Shown piece by piece: positions 42,016 to 51,482 of a DNA stretch of 64,000 nucleotides. Source of the DNA: Paenibacillus sp. PL2-23 (GTDB taxonomy: Bacteria > Bacillota > Bacilli > Paenibacillales > Paenibacillaceae); assembly GCF_040834005.1 (NCBI RefSeq), contig NZ_CP162129.1, forward strand, positions 633,501-697,500. The letters are read 5' to 3'. The notes under the pieces are model-generated. The model was not told the origin of the DNA. It did not search any database and worked only from the letters and a program-made list of their open reading frames with translations. A program made the translations under genes and the position numbers. Positions within the stretch are counted from its first letter, which is position 1, and every line of letters starts with the position of its first letter.

Positions 42016-42738
42016 TTACAGCACCTGCTCCAGAAACTTCCGGGCGCGTTCGCTCTGAGGATTCCTGAAGAACTGCTCCGGAGGCGTCTGCTCCACCAGC
42101 TTGCCATTGTCCATAAAATAAATCGTATCCGCGGCCTCGCGCGCGAACTTCATCTCATGCGTGACGATGAGCATCGTCATGCCGGAGCTTGCAAGCCCCT
42201 GAATGACGGCCAGCACCTCCTTGACCATCTCCGGGTCCAGCGCGGAGGTCGGCTCGTCGAACAGCATGATGTCGGGCTCCATCGCCAGGCTGCGGGCGAT
42301 CGCGACACGCTGCTTCTGCCCGCCGGAGAGGCGGGACGGGTAGCTGTCCGCCTTGTCGGACAGCCCGACGCGCTCCAGCAGCGCAAGCGCCTTCTCCCGC
42401 GCCGCTTCGGCGGAGAGACCCTTCACCTTGCGAGGGGCGAACGTAATATTGTCCATAACCGTCATATGGGGGAACAGGTGGAAATGCTGGAATACCATGC
42501 CGATGCGCTGGCGCGCCGCGGCTATATCGGCATGCTTGCTCGTCAGCTCCACATCGTTGATCGTAATCATGCCGGATGTCGGTGTCTCCAGCAGGTTCAA
42601 GCAACGCAGGAAGGTCGACTTCCCGGAGCCGGACGGACCGATCAGAGCGACAACCTCGCCCTGCCGGACGGTGGTCGTGATGCCCTTCAGCACCTGGTTT
42701 TTGCCGTACGTTTTGGTAAGCTCGGTTACATTAATCAC
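42016..42738 (-). CDS. Amino-acid ABC transporter ATPase (GlnQ type)
   Basis: 240-residue ATPase of the polar amino-acid uptake family. Walker A GPSGSGKSTF, signature LSGGQKQRVAIARSLAM and Walker B IMLFDEPTSALDPE are intact. GTG 42738 with GAGGAGG upstream gives the family N-terminus INVTELTKTYGKNQVLKGI, and it overlaps the permease stop by eight bases. Works with the fused protein upstream. Confidence 0.93.
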   Translation of the reverse strand: MINVTELTKTYGKNQVLKGITTTVRQGEVVALIGPSGSGKSTFLRCLNLLETPTSGMITINDVELTSKHADIAAARQRIGMVFQHFHLFPHMTVMDNITFAPRKVKGLSAEAAREKALALLERVGLSDKADSYPSRLSGGQKQRVAIARSLAMEPDIMLFDEPTSALDPEMVKEVLAVIQGLASSGMTMLIVTHEMKFAREAADTIYFMDNGKLVEQTPPEQFFRNPQSERARKFLEQVL

Positions 42739-44206
42739 TGCGGCGCAGCCTCCTCTCAAGCATATGGGCGAGCGATGTCAGAATAAGCACAAGCACGTAG
42801 TAGATCAGGCCGGCGAACAGCAGCGCCTCCAGCGCGCGGAACTCCGTGGCCTGCACGACGTTCGCTCTTCGCATAATATCCATTACGCCGATGACGGAGA
42901 CGAGCGACGACTCCTTGAGCAGCGCGACGCATTCGTTCACAAGCGCCGGCAGAATCGTCTTGACCGCCTGCGGCAGTATGATGCGGAACATCATCGTCCA
43001 GTAAGGGACGCCAAGCGCCATTGCGGCCTCGCGCTGTCCCTTGTCGACCGCCATGATGCCGCCGCGGATCGTCTCCGACAAGTACGCAGCGGAGTTCAGG
43101 CCGAACGCGAGACCGGCCGCCAGCAGCGGCGATATATCGTAGCCCGTCAGCTGCGGGGTTGCAAAATAGATCAGGAACAGCTGAAGCAGCAGCGGCGTGC
43201 CGCGGAATACGGACGTATACGCGGTTGCGAACCATTCCAGCGGCTTGATGCCGGATATTTTGAACAGGGACAGCACGGTGCCCCATATGAAGCCAAATGC
43301 GGCCGACACGAGCGTGAACAGCAAAGTCACATAAACGCCCTTCAGCATGAATGGAATATACCCCTTCAGCACGCTGAAGTTCAGATTCAGGAAGGTGCTC
43401 TCTTCAGCGGCTTCCTTCTCCTGGAACCACTTGGTCGTGATCGCGTCGATCTGGCCGTTCGCCTTCATCTCCTCCAGCACCTCGTTGAAGGAGGCGACCA
43501 GCTCGGAGCCCTTCGGGAAGGCGATGGCGTATCCGTCCTCCGAGCTTCCAGGCGGCAGGTAGCTGACGATCAGATTCGGATTCGATGCTGCCATCTCCAC
43601 CGCAACAGCGTCTTCCGCGATAACGGCGTCCAGCCGTCCCGAATTCAGCTCCTGGATCAGATCCGGAATCCGGTTCAGCTTCATTAGACGAATGCCCTCC
43701 AGCGTCTCCGCGAAGGAATCCTGCGTGGAGCCGAGCTGAGTGCCGACGGACTTGCCCTTCAGCGCCTCCAGCGTCTCCAGCGGCTCGCTTGCCCGGGACA
43801 CAATGGTGTTGCGGGCGACATAATAGGTGGAGGAGAAGTCGACGTTCTGCTTGCGCTCCTCCGTGACAGACATCGCCGACATGACAAAATCGACGCGTCC
43901 CGTCTGCAAGGCGGCGATCAGCCCATTGAAGTCCATCGCTTCGATCTCCAGCTTATACCCGAGCCGCGCGGCTATGAAATTGGCGATGTCGATGTCCATG
44001 CCTACGATCTCGCCGTTATTCAGGGCGTCAACGTTCTCGTAGGGCGGGTAGTCGGGCGAAGTGCCCATAACAATGGTTCCCTTATCGCCGATGACCGGCG
44101 CCGGTGCCGAGGCTGACGCCGAGCTTCCGCTAAGCAGCAGGCCGGGAAGCGTCAAGGCCGAGACCAAGACGATATAGATGAAGCGAATCCAAGTTTTTTT
44201 GCGCAT
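42731..44206 (-). CDS. Fused amino-acid binding protein-permease of ABC transporter
   Basis: 491 residues. After a signal sequence (residues ~8-32, with ASASA cleavage-like end) comes a family-3 solute-binding domain (~40-270; MGTSPDYPPYENVDAL, GLIAALQTGRVDFVMSAMSV), then a HisM/GlnP-type permease with membrane helices from ~295 on and the EAA loop AMALGVPYWTMMFRIILPQA. Such fusions tether the binding domain to the transporter, as in lactococcal GlnPQ. The residue pattern suggests a polar amino acid; the ligand is not determined. Confidence 0.92.
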   Translation of the reverse strand: MRKKTWIRFIYIVLVSALTLPGLLLSGSSASASAPAPVIGDKGTIVMGTSPDYPPYENVDALNNGEIVGMDIDIANFIAARLGYKLEIEAMDFNGLIAALQTGRVDFVMSAMSVTEERKQNVDFSSTYYVARNTIVSRASEPLETLEALKGKSVGTQLGSTQDSFAETLEGIRLMKLNRIPDLIQELNSGRLDAVIAEDAVAVEMAASNPNLIVSYLPPGSSEDGYAIAFPKGSELVASFNEVLEEMKANGQIDAITTKWFQEKEAAEESTFLNLNFSVLKGYIPFMLKGVYVTLLFTLVSAAFGFIWGTVLSLFKISGIKPLEWFATAYTSVFRGTPLLLQLFLIYFATPQLTGYDISPLLAAGLAFGLNSAAYLSETIRGGIMAVDKGQREAAMALGVPYWTMMFRIILPQAVKTILPALVNECVALLKESSLVSVIGVMDIMRRANVVQATEFRALEALLFAGLIYYVLVLILTSLAHMLERRLRRSD

Positions 44207-44319
44207 AAATCCAGCATGCCTTCTTTCTTTGCTTCATGATCTGATGTTTCATGTTATCAACATTTGTTACTATATCCAGTTCAGGGACGTATTACTTAGC
44301 CAGGAAGGGGGGATGAAGC

Positions 44320-44766
44320 ATGTTCGAGCTGGAGCTTCAAGAGTGGCTGCCGTACTTACTGTCGATAGGCTGGATCTGTGCTGTTGCCGGCTTGTATACG
44401 GTGAATTTGCACGCGGATGGCTTGTTCGACCGCATGAAAATGCCGGAGGATGATCTGCCGCTGCCTTCTGCATCGCATGGCTTGGAGATCATGGGGTCTC
44501 GCAGGCAATGGCTTGTTCGATATGTGAAACGGAAGGATGCTCCGGAGGAGGAGGAGGCGGATTGCCCAGCCTCGTTGGACCTAAGCGAAACAAACCAACG
44601 AGGAGGCTGTCTATGCCAGCGCGAATACTTCATCCATCCCGCAGGAACGGGACCCGTCTATTGTCGATTGTATTGTGTATTGTCATTCTATTGGCTCTTC
44701 CGGGCTGCGGCTCGGCTTCGGGCACGATTGCCGAGGATACGCCTGGCGTATTCAATCATTATGTAA
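44320..44766 (+). CDS. Small membrane protein overlapping yidC, uncertain
   Basis: 148-codon frame with one hydrophobic segment (LPYLLSIGWICAVAGLYTV, residues ~10-28) and a charged cytoplasmic part. GAAGGGGGG at seven bases supports the ATG. The last 51 codons overlap the yidC start in another frame, which is unusual and suggests the natural protein is shorter, perhaps by an upstream frameshift. No family recognised. Confidence 0.4.
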   Translation: MFELELQEWLPYLLSIGWICAVAGLYTVNLHADGLFDRMKMPEDDLPLPSASHGLEIMGSRRQWLVRYVKRKDAPEEEEADCPASLDLSETNQRGGCLCQREYFIHPAGTGPVYCRLYCVLSFYWLFRAAARLRARLPRIRLAYSIIM

Positions 44767-45467
44767 TCTATCCGCTCTCGGAGCTGATCAGCTCGCTAGC
44801 TGGACTGCTTAACGATAATTACGGCTTCGCTGTCATGGCGATCACGCTTTTGATCAGAGTGGTATTGTTCCCTCTTATGCTGCGTCAAGCCAAGTCCCAG
44901 CAGAGCATAAGGCGCAAGATGGCCGTCATGCAGCCTGAGCTGAAGACTCTTGAAGAGAAGTACAAGGGGCTGAAGGATACAGACAGCCTGGCCAGGAAGC
45001 AGCAGGAGATGTTGGCCCTGTATCAGAAGCACAGCTTCAATCCGCTTGCAATTGGTTGTCTGCCCATGCTCATACAGCTGCCCATACTAACCGGCTTGTA
45101 TTCTGCGATTCTGATGACGCCGGAGATGGCGACACACGAATTTCTATGGTTTCAGCTGGGAGAGCCGGATATCATCATGCCGATACTGGCGGCACTTGTA
45201 AATTTCGCCCAGTTCAAAGTATCAAAGATCGGGAATGACTCGGCCCAAATGAAGCAGTTAGCCTTCCTCGGGTATCTCTCTCCGATCATGATGGGACTCT
45301 TCGCCCTGTGGGCTCCAGCCGCGATATCATTATACTGGGTAACCGGCAGCTTGTTCATGATCGGGCAGTCTTATTTGCTTGTCAAGCTGTACCCAAAGGA
45401 CTCTAGTGCGGAAGTATCAGAGCCGGCAGTTGCAGCTTCCCGAGCCGAAACGGCCCGCAAAACCTAA
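44613..45467 (+). CDS. yidC: YidC/Oxa1-family membrane insertase lipoprotein
   Basis: 284-residue insertase that helps place membrane proteins, the SpoIIIJ/YqjG group in Bacillota. A signal with lipobox LPGC (Cys32) is followed by five membrane segments. The first has the hydrophilic-groove Arg in FAVMAITLLIRVVLFPLMLR, and NPLAIGCLPMLIQLPILTGL is a family hallmark. ATG 44613 has AGGAGG. The short tail lacks the long basic extension of some paralogues. It stands apart from the rnpA-yidC-jag locus, so it is probably an accessory copy. Confidence 0.9.
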   Translation: MPARILHPSRRNGTRLLSIVLCIVILLALPGCGSASGTIAEDTPGVFNHYVIYPLSELISSLAGLLNDNYGFAVMAITLLIRVVLFPLMLRQAKSQQSIRRKMAVMQPELKTLEEKYKGLKDTDSLARKQQEMLALYQKHSFNPLAIGCLPMLIQLPILTGLYSAILMTPEMATHEFLWFQLGEPDIIMPILAALVNFAQFKVSKIGNDSAQMKQLAFLGYLSPIMMGLFALWAPAAISLYWVTGSLFMIGQSYLLVKLYPKDSSAEVSEPAVAASRAETARKT

Positions 45468-45591
45468 CAAGTGAATGGCACAATATCTGGAAATAGAAGA
45501 GGCTTGCAGCGCCGGGCGGCGGAGCAGGCCTCTTCATTAGCTGCCCCTAACAGACCAAGGGCGGCTCAGCTATTGATGCTTGACTTGCGGC

Positions 45592-45723
45592 TTACTTGTT
45601 CGTGCTGTGCTGCTTGTTCGATAACTGGTGGCTTGGCGTGCCTGCGCCTTGCGTCCGTTTGTTTTTCTCGGCTTTCTGTTGCGTATTTTGCACCTTGCTC
45701 ACGAATTCGTTGGTATGGTCCAT
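45592..45723 (-). CDS. DUF4023 small protein
   Basis: 43-residue Lys/Gln/Asn-rich peptide, MDHTNEFVSKVQNTQQKAEK onward, ending HQLSNKQHSTNK. It matches the DUF4023 pattern common in Paenibacillus. AGGAGGTG lies seven bases before its ATG; the frame is open upstream, but without a ribosome site. Function unknown. Confidence 0.75.
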   Translation of the reverse strand: MDHTNEFVSKVQNTQQKAEKNKRTQGAGTPSHQLSNKQHSTNK

Positions 45724-46114
45724 ACTGCTCACCTCCTGTGCTATATGTCCACTTTCCCCTGAGTCGCGGTATTCCATTCAACAAAAGTTCATACCGAAAC
45801 CTTCTATTTGGGACAGGTATCTCATACATTAGGAACAGGAGTATCAAATTTGCCTTATTTCGGTTGCAGTGGTACAATGACGGAAATTTAATATTCAACT
45901 TCCTGTTGCCGATCGACGATGAAGGCCGACGGAAACCTATACAAGAAAACTGCCCGCTGACATAGCGTTAGAGGCAGTTTTCCGTTTTGTCGCGGCTCAT
46001 CTCGCCGAGGTTCAGGCAATGGGAGCAAGCTCATGACACACATACATGACTGCGAGGCGGGCGCAGACCGAGGAATCGGCATGCGTCAACGCTGGCGCGA
46101 AGGAGGCTGGCCAT

Positions 46115-46321
46115 ATGTACAATCGTAAAAAACCGCTAGAAGAAATTCCGCTTGAGAACACGAAGGTATGGACATGCGAAACCGAGGGCTGCAACAGCTG
46201 GATGAGGGATAACTTTGCATTCGAGCAGGTGCCGAGCTGTATTATGTGCAATGGAACGATGGTGAGCGGCGAGAAGATGCTGCCGGCGCTAGTGAATTCG
46301 ACGGCGGAGATGAAGGGCTGA
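46115..46321 (+). CDS. YdjO-like cold-inducible zinc-ribbon protein
   Basis: 68-residue protein with a zinc-ribbon-like arrangement TKVWTCETEGCNSWMRDNF and PSCIMCNGTM, preceded by RKKPLEEIPLENT. This agrees with YdjO of B. subtilis, a small cold-induced protein of unknown action. ATG 46115 has AAGGAGG nine bases upstream. A terminator follows, so it is a single-gene unit. Confidence 0.82.
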   Translation: MYNRKKPLEEIPLENTKVWTCETEGCNSWMRDNFAFEQVPSCIMCNGTMVSGEKMLPALVNSTAEMKG

Positions 46322-46340
46322 TCGAGCCATGCAAACGGGC

Positions 46341-46389
46341 AAGCTCCGGGCTTCCTTCATGAGATGAAGGGTGCTCGGAGCTTTTTTTT
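46341..46389 (+). terminator. Rho-independent terminator after ydjO-like gene
   Basis: Stem AAGCTCCG/CGGAGCTT extended inward by imperfect pairing (CTTCCTTCAT with ATGAAGGG), followed by eight T. Confidence 0.85.
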
Positions 46390-46458
46390 GCGGTTTAACT
46401 CAGGTATGGTTGGAGCGGGTCGTTTAAGCGGCGAGGAGCAGGTTAGTCAGGCCAGCAG

Positions 46459-46870
46459 CCACACGTGATGTCGTTACAGCAACAGCCGGCGCATCAGCGG
46501 GCGCAATAGCCACACTCGTGTCGTTACTCAACTAATTACCGGCTCCCGAGCGCCAACTACGATCCCTCGTGTCGTTATTGCTCACTGCAGCACTACAATC
46601 GACGCAATAGCCACACCTGGTGTCGTTACTCAACTAATTACCGGCTCCCGAGCGCCAACTACGATCCCTCGTGTCGTTATTGCTCGCTGCAGCATCACAA
46701 TCGACGCAATAGCCACACCTGGTGTCGTTACTCAACTAATTACCGGCTCCCGAGCGTCAACTACGATTCCTGGTGTCGTTATTGCTCGCTGCAGCACTAC
46801 AATTGACGCGATAGCCACACCTCGTGTCGTTACAGCAGCATCAGCGGGTGCAACAGCGACACGAGGAATC
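46459..46870. repeat. 102-bp tandem array, second locus, inverted
   Basis: TGTCGTTA cores (the complement of TAACGACA) occur at 46469, 46519, 46570, 46621, 46672, 46723, 46774 and 46825, 50 then 51 bp apart. They alternate between a CTGGTGTCGTTACTCAAC and a CTCGTGTCGTTATTGCTC context, giving 102-bp units. The complement aligns to 29459-29866 without gaps over the core, including GTGTGGCTAT. At 46856 a CGACACGAGGAATCG lies in the opposite orientation. The gap holds no gene. Confidence 0.9.
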
Positions 46871-46904
46871 GCAAAAACTTAGTAAGAGCGGCCCGGTTTG
46901 CTCG

Positions 46905-48551
46905 TTACTCCCCGTAGTGCCCCTTGCGGTAATCGTTCGGCGTGCAGCCGGTCCACTTCTTGAATACCTTGCTGAAATACTTCTCGTCCTGAAAGCCAAC
47001 CTGCTCTGCGACCTGTGAAATCTTGAGCGCGCGGTTGCCCAGCAGCTCCTTGGCCCGGTTCATGCGAATGCCGGCGATATAGTCGGAGACGTTCTCGTTC
47101 ATCTCCTGCTTGAACTTCCTGGAGATATACTCCCTGCTGAGGTAAAAATGGTTCGCCACGTCCTGCAGCGTAATATCCTCATGCGCCCGCTGCTCCAGAA
47201 ACTTCGCAATTTCGCGGATAATGCCGCGCTCCTTGTCCTTGCTTAAGATCCGGTCGGACACAACCTTCACCTGCTGATAGACCGCTTCCTTCCAGGCCGG
47301 ATAGTCGAAGCGCCCCTCGGCCGTAACGGGAATGCGAAGCGGCTGCTGCGTCAGCTCCTCCCCGGCGGGAGCGACATTCCCGGCATCGCCTCCGTCGCCG
47401 CCATCGCCATCTCGCTGCTCCCAAAGCGTCTTCGTCAGCTCGAAGTGCCCCTGCCACAGCGTCAGCTGCTCGAACGAGATGAAGCCGCTCTTCTCGATAT
47501 GCTCGAACCATGCACCCAGCGCGCGCTGGATATGATCCTTGCTGCCGCCCTGCACGGCGAAGCGGATCTGCTCCTCGTACTCGTGGAACGAGAGCAGGGG
47601 AGCGCCGCGCTTCACCGCTGCTTCCTCATACAGGACGTAATCCGAGGAAGGGCCCAGCACGTTGCGCCGCAGCAGGGCGAGCTTCGCCTGCTCATAAGCG
47701 CCGCCTGCTCCTTGGGGGAAGCTTGCCGCTTCGCTCAAGCCGAAGACGAACCTCGTTCTAAGCGTATCGCGCAAGGCCGCGTTGACGGCCTCCAAGATGG
47801 GGCCTGGAGCCGACTCGCCCTCGCCCCACAGCACCAGCACCAGCTCCTGCTCCTTGCCCCAATTCCGGAAGGCGTAGCCGGAGGCGCGCGAGGACAGCAC
47901 TTCGTTGACGATGTTCGTCAGGGCGAAGAACATTAGATCGGGTCCTGAGGCGGCGAACTTCTCGCGAACCGCGGGCGAAGACAGCTCCAGGCTGACGAGC
48001 GCCGCGCGCAGCCTTCGCAGCGGCTCGTCCAGTCCCAGCTCGCGCTGCAGCTCGGCGGGCATCGCGGCTGGCGTACCCGGCTCGTTCAGCACGGAGCAGA
48101 AGTACTGCTCGACGTACATCGGCTTCAGCCGGTTCAGCTCCATAGCAAGGGAGCGGCTTCGCGAACGCTCCTGCTCCTCCTTGCGCAGCTCCTCTGTTGC
48201 TCTAAGAATAGCTTCATTCAGCTGCGCAGGCTCAATTGGCTTCAGAATATAGTCGATGGAGCCGAAGGTGACCGCGTTCCGGACGAGCCGGAAGTCGTCA
48301 TGGCCGCTAATGACAATCAGCTTGCTGGCGGGGGCATGCTTCGCCGACCATTCCATGACGGCGGCGCCGTCCGTATTCGGCATCATCATATCGGTGAAGA
48401 TCAGCTCCGGCTGATGCTCCTGGATCAGCGCGATGCCCTCCTGTCCGTCCTTGGCTTCATGAATAGACGTAATGCCATACCGCCCCCAGTCCACAAGCAG
48501 GCGGATGGCGTCGCGGACATGCTTCTCGTCGTCAATGATTAAAGCTTTCAT
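46905..48551 (-). CDS. YesN-type response regulator with AraC DNA-binding domain
   Basis: 548 residues: receiver domain with phospho-Asp in LIFTDMMMPNTDGAAV (~55), a long middle region, and a C-terminal AraC domain (residues ~445-545; VANHFYLSREYISRKFKQEM, VGFQDEKYFSKVFKKWTGCT). YesN regulators control sugar ABC genes in Bacillota. It overlaps the YesM-type kinase by 20 bases and is divergent from the transporter genes, its likely target. Confidence 0.93.
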   Translation of the reverse strand: MKALIIDDEKHVRDAIRLLVDWGRYGITSIHEAKDGQEGIALIQEHQPELIFTDMMMPNTDGAAVMEWSAKHAPASKLIVISGHDDFRLVRNAVTFGSIDYILKPIEPAQLNEAILRATEELRKEEQERSRSRSLAMELNRLKPMYVEQYFCSVLNEPGTPAAMPAELQRELGLDEPLRRLRAALVSLELSSPAVREKFAASGPDLMFFALTNIVNEVLSSRASGYAFRNWGKEQELVLVLWGEGESAPGPILEAVNAALRDTLRTRFVFGLSEAASFPQGAGGAYEQAKLALLRRNVLGPSSDYVLYEEAAVKRGAPLLSFHEYEEQIRFAVQGGSKDHIQRALGAWFEHIEKSGFISFEQLTLWQGHFELTKTLWEQRDGDGGDGGDAGNVAPAGEELTQQPLRIPVTAEGRFDYPAWKEAVYQQVKVVSDRILSKDKERGIIREIAKFLEQRAHEDITLQDVANHFYLSREYISRKFKQEMNENVSDYIAGIRMNRAKELLGNRALKISQVAEQVGFQDEKYFSKVFKKWTGCTPNDYRKGHYGE

Positions 48552-50403
48552 GGGTGGTCTCCTCCTCCGGCATCATGGGAATATGAAGGCTGACGGTGAA
48601 CCCGCCCTCCTCTGATCGCTTCAGGCGCATGGCAGCATCGGGGCTGTGGTGGAGCTGCAGGCGAGCGAGCACATTGCGCAGGCCGATGCCGCCTTCCTCC
48701 TCCGAAGCGCCTCTTGCGGCGAGGGAGGCGAGCGGCTGCTCCAGCTGCTGCTGGAGCTCCGCGAGCCGTTCGTCGCTTACGCCGGCGCCGTTGTCGCTTA
48801 CCTCCAGCACGAGGCTGCCCGGCTCTAAGCTGACGGCACTGGAGACGACCAGCCGCGTCGGCTCTCCGGATTGCATGAAGCCATGCTTGAAGAAGTTTTC
48901 AAGCAGGGGCTGAAGAATCATTTTGGGCACAAGGACGGTCCGGCTCTCCTCCGCAATCCGCCACTCCACGTCCAGCGCTGTGTCGAAGCGCTGCTTCTGC
49001 AGGTCGAGATACGCGCTGGCGTAATCAAGCTCCCGGCTTAGCTCCACGACGCCGCCCGCCGTATTCATCTGGTAGCGCATCATGCGGCCGAGGGAGGCGA
49101 TAAGCGAATACGCCTTGAAATCGCCATTCTGCAGCGACACGGTACCGATGGACTGCAGCGCGTTGTACAGGAAGTGGGGGTTGATCTGGGCCTGCAGCGC
49201 CTTCAGCTCGTTCGTCTTGCTGGCAATCTCCAGCTGGTATTCCGTCTTGATCAGATGATTGATCTTCGCCATCATGGAGCGGAACCGCTTGGCCAGCAGA
49301 CCGATCTCATCGCTGCTCTCCACGTCAATGGTGACGTTCAGATTGCCGGTCTCGATTTTGTTGACGTAGCCGATCAGCTGGAGCAGCGGCTTCGTCATAC
49401 GGATCGAGATGGCCAGCGTGGCGATGACCACGATGCCAAGAAAGGCAGCGCCAACAGCCATGTTAAGCCGCGCTACACGGTCTGCGGAGCTGTACAGATG
49501 CTTGTACGGCGTCTGCTTGATGAGCACCCAATCCATGAAGGAGGTGCTTACCCGTTCGTAGAAAATCATCCCGTCGAACTCGTCTGCCCGCCAGTCCAGA
49601 TAACCGCTGTCAGCTCCCGAGCCAAGAACAGCCTTCATCAGCTCGGGGCTGGGAACAGTGGAGTCGGCATCCCCGTTCGAGGATAGAATCAGTCCGCCGT
49701 TAACGTCGGCAATGTAGAATTGCTCATGCCCCTCGTCGTACAGCTCACGGTTCAGCTCCCGAAGCACATCCAGCCGAATGTCGATGGACAGCTCGGCAAG
49801 CCGCTCCTCGCTTGGCGCCCTGAAGATGGGACGATGGAGGGTGAATACCGTCTCGTCCTCCGCTCCTGTGTTCAGCGACAGCCCGTAGTTATGGCTGGGA
49901 TGGGAAGGCTCCAGGTAAGCCTTCGCCGCCGTGAGCTCCACGGGGGTGCCGTGCTTGCCGACCTTCAGGTCGTCCTTCCATAGCAGATAGGTGGTCTGCT
50001 GCTTCACGACGTACAGGCGGACCTTGTGGAATTCGCTGACGCTCTGGTACATGTTGTACAGATGATCCTTCAGCAGATTGCGGTTGCGGATGACGTCGGT
50101 GAGATCATTGGGGATCACCTCGTCCTCCATGCCATGCTCCAGAATATAGTAGAGCGACCGCGGCGTATTCATAGAGTTATAGACGGCCAGCGATTTCTGA
50201 TTAATGGTGTTCATGTAATTGGTCACATTTGCTTTGCCCAGCGACAGCAGGCGGGTATTGCTTGCAATGGCATCCTCTGTCAGGGAACGTGTGGTGGCCT
50301 GGTAGGAGATCATCATCGATACCGCGATGGGCAGAATGGTAGCCGCGAGCAGCAGCAGCATCAGCTTCTGACGGATGGTATGAAAGGGCTTTCTTAACTT
50401 CAT
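48532..50403 (-). CDS. YesM-type sensor histidine kinase
   Basis: 623 residues with a membrane helix at ~12-32, an extracellular Cache-like sensor (~40-300), a second helix (~308-330), HAMP (IGYVNKIETGNLNVTIDVES) and a His_kinase domain with QINPHFLYNALQSIGTVSLQ, where the His is phosphorylated. The ATPase part has KMILQPLLENFFKHG. This layout senses extracellular sugars or binding-protein state. It starts 172 bp from the divergent permease gene. Confidence 0.93.
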   Translation of the reverse strand: MKLRKPFHTIRQKLMLLLLAATILPIAVSMMISYQATTRSLTEDAIASNTRLLSLGKANVTNYMNTINQKSLAVYNSMNTPRSLYYILEHGMEDEVIPNDLTDVIRNRNLLKDHLYNMYQSVSEFHKVRLYVVKQQTTYLLWKDDLKVGKHGTPVELTAAKAYLEPSHPSHNYGLSLNTGAEDETVFTLHRPIFRAPSEERLAELSIDIRLDVLRELNRELYDEGHEQFYIADVNGGLILSSNGDADSTVPSPELMKAVLGSGADSGYLDWRADEFDGMIFYERVSTSFMDWVLIKQTPYKHLYSSADRVARLNMAVGAAFLGIVVIATLAISIRMTKPLLQLIGYVNKIETGNLNVTIDVESSDEIGLLAKRFRSMMAKINHLIKTEYQLEIASKTNELKALQAQINPHFLYNALQSIGTVSLQNGDFKAYSLIASLGRMMRYQMNTAGGVVELSRELDYASAYLDLQKQRFDTALDVEWRIAEESRTVLVPKMILQPLLENFFKHGFMQSGEPTRLVVSSAVSLEPGSLVLEVSDNGAGVSDERLAELQQQLEQPLASLAARGASEEEGGIGLRNVLARLQLHHSPDAAMRLKRSEEGGFTVSLHIPMMPEEETTHESFNH

Positions 50404-50575
50404 GCGCGCACCCCTATCGGCTCAATAAGTGGAGCGGATGCTCCTGCCTTCACAGTAACCGATAAACCCAAGAGAGGTCAATATATTCCACCTAGCTGTT
50501 CATCATCCTCTGTCGCTGAGAGCCGTCGGTACCCGTATACTTAAGATCACAGACGAGAAAAGGGAGGCATCCTCT

Positions 50576-51481
50576 ATGGCCAAAACAATGCAAGGACCGA
50601 GATCCGCGAAGCTCAGCGAATGGCTGCAGCAGACGGTATTCGTCGGACCGGGCCTCATCGCATTCATACTCATTGTGCTGACTCCGTTCGCCATGGGCTT
50701 CTATTATACGTTCACGGAATGGAACGGGCTGGATCTCGATGGCGCCGCATGGACGGGGCTTGCCAACATCGAGCGCATCCTTACGAATGACCCCAGATTC
50801 TGGCAGGCATTCTGGTTCACGGCGAAATTCACGCTGGCGGCAGTGCTGATTACGAATATCGTCGCGTTCCTGCTGGCGCTGCTGCTGACGCAGAACGTGA
50901 AGAGCCGGGGCTTGCTCCGGACCATCTTCTTCCTGCCGAATGTCATTGGCGGCTTGCTGCTCGGCTATATCTGGTATTTCATCTTCACCCGCGGCTTCAG
51001 CGCTATTGGTGAAGCGACAGGCATCGGCTTCTTCAGCCTGCAGTGGCTGGGCACGCCGAACACCGCCTTCTGGGGCATTGTCATCGTGTTCGTCTGGCAG
51101 ACGGCCGGCTACATGATGATCATCTACATCGCCGCTATTATCGGGGTGCCGAAGGATCTGCTGGAGGCGGCCCGCATCGACGGCGCTGGACGCTGGCAGC
51201 TGCTCCGCTCGGTGCTTGTGCCGCTTATTATGCCGGCGATCACCATCTGCTTGTTTCTCACGACCTCGAACGCGTTCAAGATGTTCGACCTGAATCTGTC
51301 GCTGACGGGCGGCGGACCGGGCAATTCGTCAGAGTCGATCGCGCTGAATATCTACCGCGAGGCGCTGGTGAACAACCGGTACGGGCTTGGCACAGCCAAG
51401 GCGATGCTCTTCTTCATCGCAGTAGCCATTATTACGGTGACACAGGTTTGGTTCACCAAGAAGCGGGAGGTGGAGGCGTAA
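50576..51481 (+). CDS. Sugar ABC transporter permease (MalF/UgpA type)
   Basis: 301-residue permease with six hydrophobic segments, the first at ~25-47, and the EAA loop LLEAARIDGAGRWQLLRSV. GGGAGG precedes the ATG. First gene of a permease-permease-binding protein unit facing away from yesM. No ATPase and no glycosidase are encoded nearby, so the substrate is unknown. Confidence 0.93.
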   Translation: MAKTMQGPRSAKLSEWLQQTVFVGPGLIAFILIVLTPFAMGFYYTFTEWNGLDLDGAAWTGLANIERILTNDPRFWQAFWFTAKFTLAAVLITNIVAFLLALLLTQNVKSRGLLRTIFFLPNVIGGLLLGYIWYFIFTRGFSAIGEATGIGFFSLQWLGTPNTAFWGIVIVFVWQTAGYMMIIYIAAIIGVPKDLLEAARIDGAGRWQLLRSVLVPLIMPAITICLFLTTSNAFKMFDLNLSLTGGGPGNSSESIALNIYREALVNNRYGLGTAKAMLFFIAVAIITVTQVWFTKKREVEA

Positions 51482-51482
51482 T

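Noticed and set aside
46459..46870. CRISPR array
   Set aside because: Units repeat across the whole 102 bp without unique spacers, and no cas genes are in the window.
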